Shown here one piece after another: positions 47,504-56,820 of a DNA stretch of 64,000 nucleotides. Origin of the DNA: Burkholderiales bacterium RIFCSPLOWO2_02_FULL_57_36 (GTDB lineage Bacteria; Pseudomonadota; Gammaproteobacteria; Burkholderiales; Burkholderiaceae_D); NCBI GenBank assembly GCA_001770855.1, contig MESE01000147.1, forward strand, positions 1-64,000, given 5' to 3'. The translations under genes and the position numbers were made by a program. The number at the start of each line of letters is the position of its first letter. Position 1 is the first letter of the stretch. The notes beneath the pieces are model-generated. The model made no database searches. It saw nothing but the letters and a program-made list of their open reading frames with translations, and was not told the DNA's origin.

Positions 47504-47662
47504 GGCATTCGGCCCTTCATGCACCTCAGATCGCTTGAGAATGGTGTTCGACGCGGGTGCAATCGTCCGCTGGTGGCAAAGCTGAACCGTTGCTCTGCTT
47601 TCCATTAATGCCGGGCCAATTCGGGCTACACTTCTATTCATCAGGCAACCATCGGACCAGCC

Positions 47663-48313
47663 ATGACATCAGAACTGCTCAGCTCGCCACTCACCTTTGC
47701 CGCCATCGTGTTTGGCGTCGCCGGCGCGATCCTGCTGTTCGGCGCGATCGTCGCACTGGTGCATGCCCGTCCGCTTCGGTTTGCGCTGCGGACCTTGTCG
47801 GGATTGCTGATGCTTTCCTGCGCGCTACTGGCGAGCGGACTGGCAATCGGTCTGCAGGGTTATCAAGCGTTTACCCGCGAAGAAGCGGCCGCGCGCCTGA
47901 CGGTGAAGCCACTCGGTCCGCAACGCTTTTCAGCCACGATGCGTTTTGCCGATGGACGAGAAGCAACATACGAACTGGCCGGCGACGAAGTCTATGTCGA
48001 CGCGCATATCCTCAAATGGCATCCATATGCCAACCTGCTGGGTTTGCATACGTCTTACGAACTCGATCGCCTGGCCGGCCGCTATCACGGCATCGAACAG
48101 GAACGTTCCGCGCCGCGCACGATTCATTCGCTCGCGCAAGACAAGCCGATCGACCTGTTCGGACTGCGGCGACGGCATGAATTCCTGGCGCCGATGGTCG
48201 ATGCGCAGTACGGATCGGCGGCCTTTGTGCCAGTCGATAGCGTGGCTGATTTCGAGATACTCGTGTCGACCACAGGGTTGTTGATGCGAAAGGTCGAACC
48301 GGAAAACAGGTAG
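47663..48313 (+). CDS. Hypothetical membrane protein
   Basis: A 216-aa protein. Two transmembrane helices occur in the first ~75 residues (FAAIVFGVAGAILLFGAIVALV, then GLLMLSCALLASGLAIGLQGYQAF). A periplasmic domain of ~140 residues follows, with a beta-rich start (FSATMRFADGREATYELAGDEVYVDAHILKW). Related proteins are sometimes labelled as cation/multidrug efflux pump, but nothing here shows transport. I treat the function as unknown. Confidence 0.75.
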   Translation: MTSELLSSPLTFAAIVFGVAGAILLFGAIVALVHARPLRFALRTLSGLLMLSCALLASGLAIGLQGYQAFTREEAAARLTVKPLGPQRFSATMRFADGREATYELAGDEVYVDAHILKWHPYANLLGLHTSYELDRLAGRYHGIEQERSAPRTIHSLAQDKPIDLFGLRRRHEFLAPMVDAQYGSAAFVPVDSVADFEILVSTTGLLMRKVEPENR

Positions 48314-48396
48314 GTTTTCGAGAAATTCCATTTTCGGTTATCCTGATGTCGTGCTCGCGATCTTGCCGAAGATACATTTTTATCATCCAAACTCAA

Positions 48397-49353
48397 ATGA
48401 CCATGCGTAAACTTTTCCTGCGCGGCGTATTGTCGCTGATTGTCCTGCTGCTTGCGGCACTCGCCTTGGGGTTCGCGCTCAGTTGGGCGCCCGACCGCCC
48501 GGTGCAGGAACTGGTAAAGCAATGGGCGCCGCCGCCATCGACCTTTGTCGATGTAAAAGGATTGAAAGTCCATCTGCGCGATGAAGGCGTCCAGACCGAT
48601 CCGATACCGGTGGTGCTGATCCACGGCACCTCGGCCAGCCTGCATACCTGGGAAGCTTGGGTCGATACACTGAAGTCGCAACGCCGCGTGATCACGATGG
48701 ATCTGCCCGGATTCGGGTTGACCGGACCGAATCCGCAGAATGACTATCGCAACGAAAGCTATACCCAATTCATCATCGATTTGATGGATACGCTGGGCGT
48801 GCAACGGTTTGTCCTCGGCGGAAATTCGCTGGGCGGCGATATTGCATGGCAAGTCGCCGAAAAAGTCCCCCAGCGCGTGGACAAATTGATCCTGGTCGAT
48901 GCGGCAGGTTACCCGATACGACCGCAATCGATGCCGATCGCGTTTACGATCGCGCGCACACCGGTTCTGAACAAAATGATGGAAATGACCTTGCCGCGCA
49001 GTATGGTCGAGTCGAGCGTGCGTGATGTGTATGGCGATCCGTCGCGGGTAACGCCGGCGCTGGTGGATCGCTATGAGGCACTTACGCTTCGGGAAGGTAA
49101 CCGCAAGGCCTTGGTTCAGCGCTTTGCGCAATCGAATTTCGAAGGGTCCGGATCGCGGATCAAGGCCATCAAGCAACCGACGTTGATATTGTGGGGCGGA
49201 CGCGACCGGCTTATTCCAGTCGAGAATGCCTATTTTTTCGAGCGCGATATTGCAGGCAGCCAATTGACCGTATTCGATGACCTTGGGCATGTACCGCATG
49301 AAGAAAATCCGGCGCGCACGGCGGCCGTGGTGCAAGCGTTCCTGAAGAACTAG
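48397..49353 (+). CDS. Membrane-anchored alpha/beta hydrolase
   Basis: A 318-aa hydrolase with an N-terminal signal anchor (FLRGVLSLIVLLLAALALGFALSW). The fold shows the oxyanion HGTSASLHTWE, the nucleophile elbow LGGNSLGGDIA, the acid in LWGGRDRLIP and the His in GHVPHEENP. It likely acts at the periplasmic face on a hydrophobic ester or amide. The start lacks a clear Shine-Dalgarno sequence; ATG at 48397 or 48403 both fit. Confidence 0.88.
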   Translation: MTMRKLFLRGVLSLIVLLLAALALGFALSWAPDRPVQELVKQWAPPPSTFVDVKGLKVHLRDEGVQTDPIPVVLIHGTSASLHTWEAWVDTLKSQRRVITMDLPGFGLTGPNPQNDYRNESYTQFIIDLMDTLGVQRFVLGGNSLGGDIAWQVAEKVPQRVDKLILVDAAGYPIRPQSMPIAFTIARTPVLNKMMEMTLPRSMVESSVRDVYGDPSRVTPALVDRYEALTLREGNRKALVQRFAQSNFEGSGSRIKAIKQPTLILWGGRDRLIPVENAYFFERDIAGSQLTVFDDLGHVPHEENPARTAAVVQAFLKN

Positions 49354-49373
49354 CCGGCCGGCATTTTCATTCG

Positions 49374-51992
49374 TTACCAGCGCAGGGATTCGGGGTACTG
49401 ATATGCAGGAAACCGTTCCTGCCGAGGCGCCGGACTGCTACGCGCCGGTTTTTGGGCCGGTTGCGCCGGTGCTTTCTTCGGCTCTGCCGAAGAGCCGGTC
49501 GCACCACCGGTCCCGCTGCTTCCTGAACTGATGCCGTTGCCTGAACCGTCCCGCGCTCCGGTATCCGGATTGCGGCCAATTCCGGTTAGTATGCGTCCCA
49601 GCGCTTCCGCCGCGACCGGGCTGCTGCTTCCGGAGGGCGGCGTGACCGGCTCCACTTCCGATGACCCCACTACCGTCGAACTGCCGTCGCTACGGGTAAT
49701 GACGCCATATCCCGGCGGCGGCATCTCATTGTTGCGGCCGGCCCGGCCGGCCCGGCCGGCCCAGCCGTCGGCAGGCGCGGTCACCATCACCGGCGGCGCT
49801 CGTTTCGGTTTGGGAAATTGGGCCTTCGCATTGATTCGTTTTGCCTTGAGCGTGTCGCGGAAAAAATCGCCGACCAGCAGAACCGCGTTGTGTCCGCCCT
49901 GGCCCCAGTAATCGCTGCGCATCGTGACCCGTGCGTCGTTGAATCCAACCCACGCACCGGCGACCAGGTTCGGGTGCATCAATATGAACCAGCCATCGGT
50001 ATTGTTTTGCGTAGTGCCTGTCTTGCCGGCGATATCGGCAACGATATTGAATCGGCTCCTCACTTCCTGGCCTGTGCCCTGCCTGATCACGCCGCGCATC
50101 ATATCGATCAATTCCACCGCGCTTACTTCCGACATCGCGCGCTGCGGCACGGCGCCGAATTGCGCCAGCACCTTGCCGTGCCGGTCGGTGATGCGTTTGA
50201 TCAATATCGGTTGATGATACCGGCCGGTCTGCGCGATGGTGGCGTAGGCCGACACCATCTCCAGCAATGTCACCGGACTGGTGCCGAGCGCCAGCGAGGG
50301 TACTGCTTCCATCCGGCTCTGATTGATACCGACCGCTTCGGCCAGACTGATGATGTTGGGTAAGCCGGTATCCAGCATCACTTGTGCGGTAATCGTATTC
50401 TTGGAAAAAATCAGCCCCTCGCGCATGCTCATCGATCTTCCGCTGGCGCCGGCCATGTCGGTCGGCTTCCACAGGCTGCCGTCAACCGAACGGATTTCGA
50501 CGACATTGTCCACATAGGAACGCGTCGGGCGCAATCCCTGCTCGAGCGCCGCGCCATACACGATCGGCTTGAACGTCGAACCCGGCTGGCGCAAGGCCAA
50601 TGCAACATGGTCGAATTGGTCCCGTTCGAAATCGCGGCTGCCGACCCATGCCTTGACTTCGCCGGTCGATGGATCGATTGCCACAAAGCCGGCTTCGAGC
50701 CGGGATTTGTTGTCACGCAGCTGCGCGATGAATTTCGCATCCGACTTCAGCTTCGCCAGCGCCGCAGCTTCGGATTGACCCGACTGGATCGCTTTCCTGT
50801 ATTCCGGCGTTTCAGTGATGAATGCGTCTTCCAGATCGGCGCGATCCGTCCAGAAGTACTTGAACGGCTCAATCTTTTTTCGCATTTGGGCATACGCGCC
50901 GGGCGTGTGCCATAAGAGCGCCTTCGATTTCCTGCTCCACTCCACGTCGGCGATGTACTGCAGCGTTTGCGCCTGCGTTTCCACAGCCTGGGTCGCGGCT
51001 TGCTGTAATTGGTCGTCGATGGTGCTATGAATGATCAAGCCATCGGTATACAGGTTGTAGTCGTTTTCATCGGCCCAATTGATCAACCATTTCCGCAGAT
51101 GTGCGGTGAAGTGCGGTGCGGTGCTCGGCGGATCCGGCTGCCGGTGCAGTTCGACGTGCATAGGCTGATCGCGCATTGATCGATATGCGGTTTCGGAAAG
51201 CATGTTGTGCTTGAGCATTTGCCCCAGCACCACGTTGCGCCGTGCCCGCGCGCGCTCCGGATTTTGGATTGGATTGTAGTAACTGGTGCCTTTGAGCATG
51301 CCGATCAATGTCGCACTTTCCAGCACGTCGAGTTCGGCCGCCGCTTTATCGAAATAGCTGCGCGCCGCCATTTCGATACCCACCACGTTGTACAGGAAGG
51401 GCACCGTGTTCAGATAGGTTTCCAGGATCTGCTGCTTGGTGTAGGCCCGTTCAATGCGTGCCGCGGTAATGATTTCCTTCAGCTTCCGCTCCAGCGTGCG
51501 TGTGCGGCCGATCTCTTCCGGAAATAAATTGCGCGCCAGCTGTTGCGTGATTGTCGAGCCGCCTTGCGCATCGCCGCCGGCGGTATGGAAGATCGCTGCC
51601 AGCGTGCGCCTGACATCGATGCCCCTATGCTCGTAGAAGCGGTGATCTTCAGTCGCAATCAAGGCATTGACTGCATGCGGCGATATTTGCGCAAGATTGA
51701 CCACTTTCTGATACGCCTGCCTGAATGTCGCGAGATGCTTGCCATCGGCTGAATACAGAACGCTCGGGTGCATCGTGCGTACTTGCTGGAGGTTATCGAT
51801 GTCCGGCGTCTGCGGGATCAATATCATCAGATATGAATATCCCAGCGCAACGAGAACGAGTGCTGCGCCGCCGAGCACCGCCGCGCTGCGCCATAGATAC
51901 TTTGCGAGCTTGCGGAAGGGAGGGGCGGCGGCTGATTTTTTTCGTGGTCTGAGCCGAAACTTCGAGGCGTGTTTGCTTTTGTCGTCGTCCAC
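49374..51992 (-). CDS. Class A penicillin-binding protein
   Basis: An 872-aa bifunctional peptidoglycan synthase. After a basic cytosolic tail and one transmembrane helix (~35-58), the GT51 glycosyltransferase shows IATEDHRFYEHRGID and GGSTITQQLARNLF. The transpeptidase has the active Ser in GSTFKP, the SxN motif SKN (FSKNTIT) and KTGTTQ. It polymerises and cross-links glycan strands. The last ~130 residues are low-complexity Gly/Ser/Pro, with GRAGRAGR repeats, and reach beyond the catalytic part. It is convergent with the hydrolase gene, 20 bp away. Confidence 0.95.
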   Translation of the reverse strand: MDDDKSKHASKFRLRPRKKSAAAPPFRKLAKYLWRSAAVLGGAALVLVALGYSYLMILIPQTPDIDNLQQVRTMHPSVLYSADGKHLATFRQAYQKVVNLAQISPHAVNALIATEDHRFYEHRGIDVRRTLAAIFHTAGGDAQGGSTITQQLARNLFPEEIGRTRTLERKLKEIITAARIERAYTKQQILETYLNTVPFLYNVVGIEMAARSYFDKAAAELDVLESATLIGMLKGTSYYNPIQNPERARARRNVVLGQMLKHNMLSETAYRSMRDQPMHVELHRQPDPPSTAPHFTAHLRKWLINWADENDYNLYTDGLIIHSTIDDQLQQAATQAVETQAQTLQYIADVEWSRKSKALLWHTPGAYAQMRKKIEPFKYFWTDRADLEDAFITETPEYRKAIQSGQSEAAALAKLKSDAKFIAQLRDNKSRLEAGFVAIDPSTGEVKAWVGSRDFERDQFDHVALALRQPGSTFKPIVYGAALEQGLRPTRSYVDNVVEIRSVDGSLWKPTDMAGASGRSMSMREGLIFSKNTITAQVMLDTGLPNIISLAEAVGINQSRMEAVPSLALGTSPVTLLEMVSAYATIAQTGRYHQPILIKRITDRHGKVLAQFGAVPQRAMSEVSAVELIDMMRGVIRQGTGQEVRSRFNIVADIAGKTGTTQNNTDGWFILMHPNLVAGAWVGFNDARVTMRSDYWGQGGHNAVLLVGDFFRDTLKAKRINAKAQFPKPKRAPPVMVTAPADGWAGRAGRAGRNNEMPPPGYGVITRSDGSSTVVGSSEVEPVTPPSGSSSPVAAEALGRILTGIGRNPDTGARDGSGNGISSGSSGTGGATGSSAEPKKAPAQPAQKPARSSPAPRQERFPAYQYPESLRW
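49736..49762 (-). repeat. 9-bp tandem repeat in the PBP tail
   Basis: GGCCGGCCC occurs three times head to tail. On the coding strand it gives the GRA triplet repeats in the PBP's C-terminal extension. Each unit keeps frame, so copy number can vary without loss of the protein. Confidence 0.9.
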
Positions 51993-52199
51993 AATCGATA
52001 CTCGTTTTGGTTAAGCTGGAATTTTGGACAGACCGGATAGTGTTTGGTTTTATGAAATCGTTTGCAGTTTGCGCAATTGCAAACGACAAATTGAAGTGCC
52101 GATGCATTTTGGGCGGGACGCGGCAGCGCGCGGCAATCCAAGATAAGCTTCGCCAGGGCACAATGCCGCCAACGTTGCGATGAAAGAACCTGTGCCAAG

Positions 52200-53441
52200 A
52201 TGAACCAACCCGATCTGTCCTCACTCGCGCCGATTCCGCGCAGCGCCGTCTTATTGCTGGCGCTGGCTGCGTTCGCCAGCGGCATATCGCTGCGCGTTAC
52301 CGATCCTTTGTTGCCGCGGCTCGCATCCGAGTTTGACGTATCGCTGGGCGCGGCATCGTATGTCATCACGGTTTTTGCGATTGCTTACGGCGTTTCGCAG
52401 CTGTTCTTCGGTCCGCTCGGCGATCGCTTCGGCAAATATCTGGTTGTTGGATGGGCCTGTGTCGCCTGCAGCGTTACCGCGGCGCTGTGCGCGCTGGCGC
52501 CGAATTTTCCCATGCTGCTGGTTGCACGGTTATTGGCCGGTGGTACGGCCGCTGCGATTATTCCATTATCGATGGCCTGGATCGGCGACGTCGTGCCATA
52601 CGATGAGCGGCAGCCGGTGCTGGCGCGATTTCTGATTGGACAAATTTTCGGGCTATCGACCGGGGTATTGGTCGGTGGACTGGCTGCCGATTATTTCAGC
52701 TGGCGTCTGCCGTTTTTTGGCGTGGCATTGATTTTCATTGCCATCAGTATCGCGTTGTTCCTGTTGAACCGCAGGTTGCCCGGCCATGCGCGTGCAGTAC
52801 ATAAGGCCGAAGGCGCGGTGGTTCGGCGCACGATAGCGGAGTTCGGCCGGGTCGCGGCGACGCCGTGGGCGCGCACCGTGTTGCTGACGGTCTTCCTGGA
52901 AGGCGCGCTATTGTATGGCGGCTTTGCATTCATCGCGTCGCATGTACACCGCGTGCACCATGTATCGCTGACCGCCGCGGGATCGCTGGTGATGCTGTTC
53001 GGATTTGGCGGCCTGCTGTTTGCAGTTGCGTCGAAGGCACTGGTGCGCCGTTTGGGCGAAATCGGCTTGTCCCGGTGGGGCGGCATCTTTTTGGCCGCCT
53101 CCCTGTTTGCGATCGGTATCGCACCGGTATGGTGGTGGGCAATACCCGGATGTTTTGCGGCGGGCCTCGGGTTTTACATGTTTCACAATACCTTGCAGAT
53201 CAATGCGACACAGATGGCGCCGGAACGGCGCGGCGCCGCGGTATCAGCGTTTGCGGCATGTTTTTTCATGGGGCAATCGGTCGGCATCGCCATCGCCGGT
53301 TTACTGGTCGAGCGGTTTGGCACTGCGGTGGTGTTGATGATCAGCGCGGCAGGCGTATTGTCGGTCGCGCTGGGTTTCAGCCGGAAACTATCGCGGTCGA
53401 TGCGAACAGGGCCTAATACAAAAAAACCCCGCTCAGCCTAA
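52200..53441 (+). CDS. MFS transporter
   Basis: A 413-aa protein with twelve transmembrane segments. Motif A after helix 2 is canonical (FFGPLGDRFGKYLVVG). Helix 4 region (LLVARLLAGGTAAAIIPLSMAWIGD) and the second motif-A-like loop fit the drug:H+ antiporter DHA1 branch. The substrate is unknown. No strong ribosome-binding site precedes the ATG at 52200. The last codons overlap, antisense, the terminator stem of the putative minus-strand RNA at 53419-53490. Confidence 0.88.
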   Translation: MNQPDLSSLAPIPRSAVLLLALAAFASGISLRVTDPLLPRLASEFDVSLGAASYVITVFAIAYGVSQLFFGPLGDRFGKYLVVGWACVACSVTAALCALAPNFPMLLVARLLAGGTAAAIIPLSMAWIGDVVPYDERQPVLARFLIGQIFGLSTGVLVGGLAADYFSWRLPFFGVALIFIAISIALFLLNRRLPGHARAVHKAEGAVVRRTIAEFGRVAATPWARTVLLTVFLEGALLYGGFAFIASHVHRVHHVSLTAAGSLVMLFGFGGLLFAVASKALVRRLGEIGLSRWGGIFLAASLFAIGIAPVWWWAIPGCFAAGLGFYMFHNTLQINATQMAPERRGAAVSAFAACFFMGQSVGIAIAGLLVERFGTAVVLMISAAGVLSVALGFSRKLSRSMRTGPNTKKPRSA

Positions 53442-53490
53442 ACTTGCGGGGTTCAAAATCCTTCCTGGGAAGGGAGGAGGAGACATCGGT
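53419..53490 (-). ncRNA. Putative small RNA, paralogue of 18621-18686
   Basis: On the minus strand the order is GTCTCCTCCTCCC (anti-Shine-Dalgarno-like), a tight hairpin CCTTCC-CA-GGAAGG, ATT, and a terminator (AACCCCGC with its complement, then seven T). This matches the RNA at 18621 in every element. The terminator overlaps the last codons of the MFS gene on the other strand. It lies ~75 nt past the stop of the 94-aa gene on the same strand, so it may be cut from that mRNA's 3' end or have its own promoter; a TGGACA-like -35 lies in between, but no clear -10. Confidence 0.6.
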
Positions 53491-53566
53491 ACAAAAGGTC
53501 CCGAAGAGCACGCGTTTTACATTTACAAATTCCTCGGTTCTTGAAACTGTCCAGGCATATTCGATA

Positions 53567-53851
53567 CTAATCGCGGGCTGCCAGCGATCGCAATTCCGCT
53601 GCCAGATTCGGCTGCGTGGAATCATACTGACGCGCCATGCGGTTGAGCATCAATATCCCTTGAAATTTTTCGCGTGCTTTACGCTCTTCCAGCGGTTTGC
53701 GTGGTGTAATGACAAGCATTGCGGCATGCAGCATGCCTGCGACCAAGGGCTTGAATACAACCAGCAGTGCGGCGAAGATGCCCAGGCCGATCAAGGGGCG
53801 CGCTGCGCTGGCGAAGGCTTCGGCGGGAATAGCGAGAGATGAGATCAACAT
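53567..53851 (-). CDS. Small membrane protein upstream of the sRNA
   Basis: A 94-aa protein with one hydrophobic region that could form one or two helices (IGLGIFAALLVVFKPLVAGMLHAAMLVITP), followed by a charged helical tail (LEERKAREKFQGILMLNRMARQYD). AGGAGGACC lies before the ATG, a very good ribosome-binding site. I do not know the family. It is divergent from the LysR gene at 54006 and is followed on the same strand by the putative small RNA. Confidence 0.7.
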   Translation of the reverse strand: MLISSLAIPAEAFASAARPLIGLGIFAALLVVFKPLVAGMLHAAMLVITPRKPLEERKAREKFQGILMLNRMARQYDSTQPNLAAELRSLAARD

Positions 53852-54005
53852 TTGGTCCTCCTGTTCAACAAAGCAATAATTTCTTCCGTTGAAACCAGTA
53901 TGTGCGCTCGCAACATATAAATCAAATTTTGGTTTATGATGTCAATCATTCGATTTGTGAATATCATGACCCCAATGGTTTCATTCTTTTAATCCTTGTC
54001 ACACA

Positions 54006-54938
54006 ATGAGCTTCCTGACCCTTGATCTGAATCTGTTGCGTGTATTCGATGCCGTAATGATCGAACAAAACCTGACGCGTGCCGCCGGCCGTCTTGCAAT
54101 GACACAACCGGCCGTGTCGAATGCGCTGAAACGCCTGCGCGATACCCTGGGTGACGAGTTGCTGATACGCACCGCACACGGAGTCAAACCGACGCCTCGT
54201 GCTGAAACCCTGTGGCCAACGATTCGGCAAGCGCTGTCCGAATTGGAAGAAGCGGTCATGCCGGCCAGCTTCGATGTATCCAAGGCCCACGTTACTTTCC
54301 GCATGGCAATGGCAGATGCAACCGCCGCCTTGTGGTTGCCGGCATTGGTGCGCTCGCTTGAAAAAGAAGCACCGAAAATCGATGTGCGCCTGGCACCGCT
54401 GACCACCCGCGACCCGCGACCGATGTTGCTGCATGGCGATATCGATGTAGCGATCGGCTTTTTCCCGGGCGTGGTAGCGCAGTTGGCCGGTGGACCGGAC
54501 ACGCCGATCCGGCATGAGCAACTGTATTCCGGAAAATACGTATGCGTGATGCGCAAGGATCATCCGCTGGCAAAATCCACATTAACGGTCGATGCGTATT
54601 GCGCGGCAAACCATTTGTTGGTGAGCTTTTCGGGCCGTGGCAGGGGACTGGTGGACGAAGCGCTGGCGCACATCAACCGCGAACGGCGGATCCTGTTGAC
54701 GGTGAACCAATTCTTTACAGGCGGGAGAGTGGTCGCCAATTCGGACTTGATCACCGTGCTGCCGCGCCACTTGATTGCATCCACCGGTATGACGGGCGAG
54801 TTGATCGCAAAGGAATTGCCGTTTCCCATGCCCGATATCCATATCGATGCGTTGTGGCATGAACGCGATGCGCGCAGCCCGGCGCACAAATGGCTGCGCA
54901 AGCAGTTGATGGCTATTACCGCGGATTCGGCATTCTAG
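54006..54938 (+). CDS. LysR-family transcriptional regulator
   Basis: A 310-aa regulator. The winged helix (LNLLRVFDAVMIEQNLTRAAGRLAMTQPAVSNALKRLRDTLGDELLIRTAHG) and the LysR substrate-binding domain are of the NodD/LinR-like branch (KPTPRAETLWPTIRQAL). The gene is divergent from the small membrane protein gene, 154 bp away, which is the natural candidate target. It is convergent with the MFS gene at 54989. Confidence 0.93.
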   Translation: MSFLTLDLNLLRVFDAVMIEQNLTRAAGRLAMTQPAVSNALKRLRDTLGDELLIRTAHGVKPTPRAETLWPTIRQALSELEEAVMPASFDVSKAHVTFRMAMADATAALWLPALVRSLEKEAPKIDVRLAPLTTRDPRPMLLHGDIDVAIGFFPGVVAQLAGGPDTPIRHEQLYSGKYVCVMRKDHPLAKSTLTVDAYCAANHLLVSFSGRGRGLVDEALAHINRERRILLTVNQFFTGGRVVANSDLITVLPRHLIASTGMTGELIAKELPFPMPDIHIDALWHERDARSPAHKWLRKQLMAITADSAF

Positions 54939-54988
54939 GCCGTGGCTTCTCAATATCGATAAAGCGCTCCGGCCCGATCAACTGAACG

Positions 54989-56206
54989 TTACTTCGACGC
55001 AGAGGCCTTTTTGATGGCTAGCTGATACGCCACCACCGATAACGCCGCACACGCGGCCAGCGCAAGAATCGCATTGCCCTGCATCATCCCCGCCGTCATT
55101 GCCACCGAAAACACCACCGGCGCCATCGCCCTGGCGATGAACGCCGGGCGCGCCAGCTTGCCGAGCAGCGCGCCGTAGCCGGCGCGGCCAAACAGCACCG
55201 CCGGCACGGTGCCGCGCACAATGGTCATGATCCCGTTGCTGAAGCCGAATAAAGCGGCGAACAGGAATGCCAGCGGCGACAAGCCTTGCACGAAATACAG
55301 GACGATGACCGACAGCAGCATCAGCACAAATGATACCGCGCCGATCATAACCGGTCGAATGTTGCGCGCCACGGTAAATTCCAGAATGCGGCCGATCACC
55401 TGCATCGGCCCGATCAATGCGGCGACAAACACCGCATCCTTCGGATTCAGGCCGGCCGACTTGAGCAGGCTGATCAAATGAATCAGCAACGCCGATGAAA
55501 CGAACGTCGTCAGCGCGAATGCCGCGGCCAGCCACGCATAATCGGCCGCCGGGACCGCTGCCGGCGCATTTGCGTCGGGCAGCGGATTGACCGGAGCGGC
55601 CTCGACCCTATGACTCGGCAGCAGCCACCAATGCAGCGGAAGGCAAATCAGCAATTGCAGGCCGGCATAGACGATGAGGGTCTGGCGCCAGCCGATGGCA
55701 TCGAGCAGCACTTGCGACAGCGGCCAGAATACGGTGCTGGCAAAGCCGCCGAACAAGGTGATCGCGGTGATCGCGCGCCGATAAGATACTCCGGCGATTT
55801 GATTCAGCGATGCAAATGCCGCGTCATACAACGTCGCAGCCATTGCCGCGCCGGCCATAAGCGACGCGAGCACCAGCGTGATCGGCCCGCTTGCGGTCGC
55901 AAACAGCAGCAGCGCGGCTGCACCGATGCATGAGCCCAGCGACAGGACCATGCGACCGCCGCGATCGTCGATCAGTTTGCCCGCCATCGGCGCGGCCAGT
56001 CCGGACAGGAACAGACTTGACGTAAAAGCCCCGAATAGCAATGTTTGCGACACGCCGAGGTCGCGTTGCATGGTCTCGCCCAGCACCGCTATGGTGTAAT
56101 AAAAGCTGCCCCAGGAAATGATCTGGTTGATACCCAGCGCGCAAACGGTCGCCGCAAGTCCTGAATGGCGCAAAGCTGGCGCCGTCAGGCGCGTCCTGTC
56201 AGTCAT
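54989..56206 (-). CDS. MFS transporter in an operon with Lrp
   Basis: A 405-aa protein with twelve helices (GINQIISWGSFYYTIAVLGETMQRDLG in helix 1). Motif A reads AAPMAGKLIDDRGGRMVLSLG. It belongs to a group often annotated as YbfB-like or oxalate/formate-antiporter-like MFS proteins; the substrate is not known. The gene starts 14 bp after the Lrp-type regulator on the same strand, so the two are almost surely co-transcribed. That places the transporter under the regulator opposite putA and suggests amino-acid or amino-acid-derived cargo. Confidence 0.88.
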   Translation of the reverse strand: MTDRTRLTAPALRHSGLAATVCALGINQIISWGSFYYTIAVLGETMQRDLGVSQTLLFGAFTSSLFLSGLAAPMAGKLIDDRGGRMVLSLGSCIGAAALLLFATASGPITLVLASLMAGAAMAATLYDAAFASLNQIAGVSYRRAITAITLFGGFASTVFWPLSQVLLDAIGWRQTLIVYAGLQLLICLPLHWWLLPSHRVEAAPVNPLPDANAPAAVPAADYAWLAAAFALTTFVSSALLIHLISLLKSAGLNPKDAVFVAALIGPMQVIGRILEFTVARNIRPVMIGAVSFVLMLLSVIVLYFVQGLSPLAFLFAALFGFSNGIMTIVRGTVPAVLFGRAGYGALLGKLARPAFIARAMAPVVFSVAMTAGMMQGNAILALAACAALSVVAYQLAIKKASASK

Positions 56207-56220
56207 ATAGCTCGGCTGGT

Positions 56221-56718
56221 TTATTTAATCGGCAGTTTGGTCGTGCTTTTCACTTCTTCCATTACCGCATAAGTATGCGTCTCGCGCACACCCTTTAATT
56301 GCAGCAGCGATTTGCCGAGAAACTCGCGATAGGCATTCATGTCTTTGACACGCGCCTTGACCAGATAGTCGAAGCCGCCGGCCACCATATGGCATTCCAG
56401 CACTTCCGGGATCGCCTGGACGCTGCGCTTGAACGCATCGAATACCTCCGGCGTGGTGCGGTCGAGCACGACTTCGATGAACACCAGCAGCGACACGTCC
56501 AGCAATTGGGGATTGAGTTGCGCGGTATAGCCAAGAATATAACCGGCTTCCTGCAATTTGCGCACGCGCTCAAGACAAGCGGCAGGAGACAGGCTGACAC
56601 GGCTCGATAGTTCGATATTGCTGATCCGCCCATCGTTTTGCAATTCGCTCAGGATATTTTTGCTGATCTTGTCCAACACGGGATTTTTCCGAAGAAATTT
56701 AATTCTTAAATTTGTCAA
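56221..56718 (-). CDS. Lrp/AsnC-family regulator, likely controls putA
   Basis: A 165-aa protein with an N-terminal AsnC-type helix-turn-helix (LDKISKNILSELQNDGRISNIELSSRVSLSPAACLERVRKLQEAGYILGYTA) and a C-terminal RAM ligand-binding domain (VLECHMVAGGFDYLVKARV). It is divergent from putA by 102 bp, the arrangement of the PutR-type activators of proline use. Since the PutA here lacks its own DNA-binding domain, this protein is the probable regulator of putA. An inner Met after the first ten residues could be the real start. Confidence 0.9.
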   Translation of the reverse strand: MTNLRIKFLRKNPVLDKISKNILSELQNDGRISNIELSSRVSLSPAACLERVRKLQEAGYILGYTAQLNPQLLDVSLLVFIEVVLDRTTPEVFDAFKRSVQAIPEVLECHMVAGGFDYLVKARVKDMNAYREFLGKSLLQLKGVRETHTYAVMEEVKSTTKLPIK

Positions 56719-56732
56719 ATTTCTTTATAAAG

Positions 56733-56759
56733 TTCTGGAATATGGCTCAATTACCAGAA
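56733..56759. promoter_or_regulatory. Dyad in the lrp-putA divergent region
   Basis: TTCTGG (56733-56738) and CCAGAA (56754-56759) are inverted copies 15 bases apart in an AT-rich 102-bp gap. Their spacing and setting fit a half of an Lrp-type operator. It is a weak, visual call. Confidence 0.35.
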
Positions 56760-56820
56760 TTAATACATCGAATATGCTCCTACAATTGAATTATCAAACA
56801 CAGCCAAATTTTCGCCTTCC

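Noticed and set aside
53540..53546. CTTGAAA as a sigma-32 -35 element for the sRNA at 53419
   Set aside because: It is on the plus strand, whereas the RNA is on the minus strand, and no matching -10 follows it.
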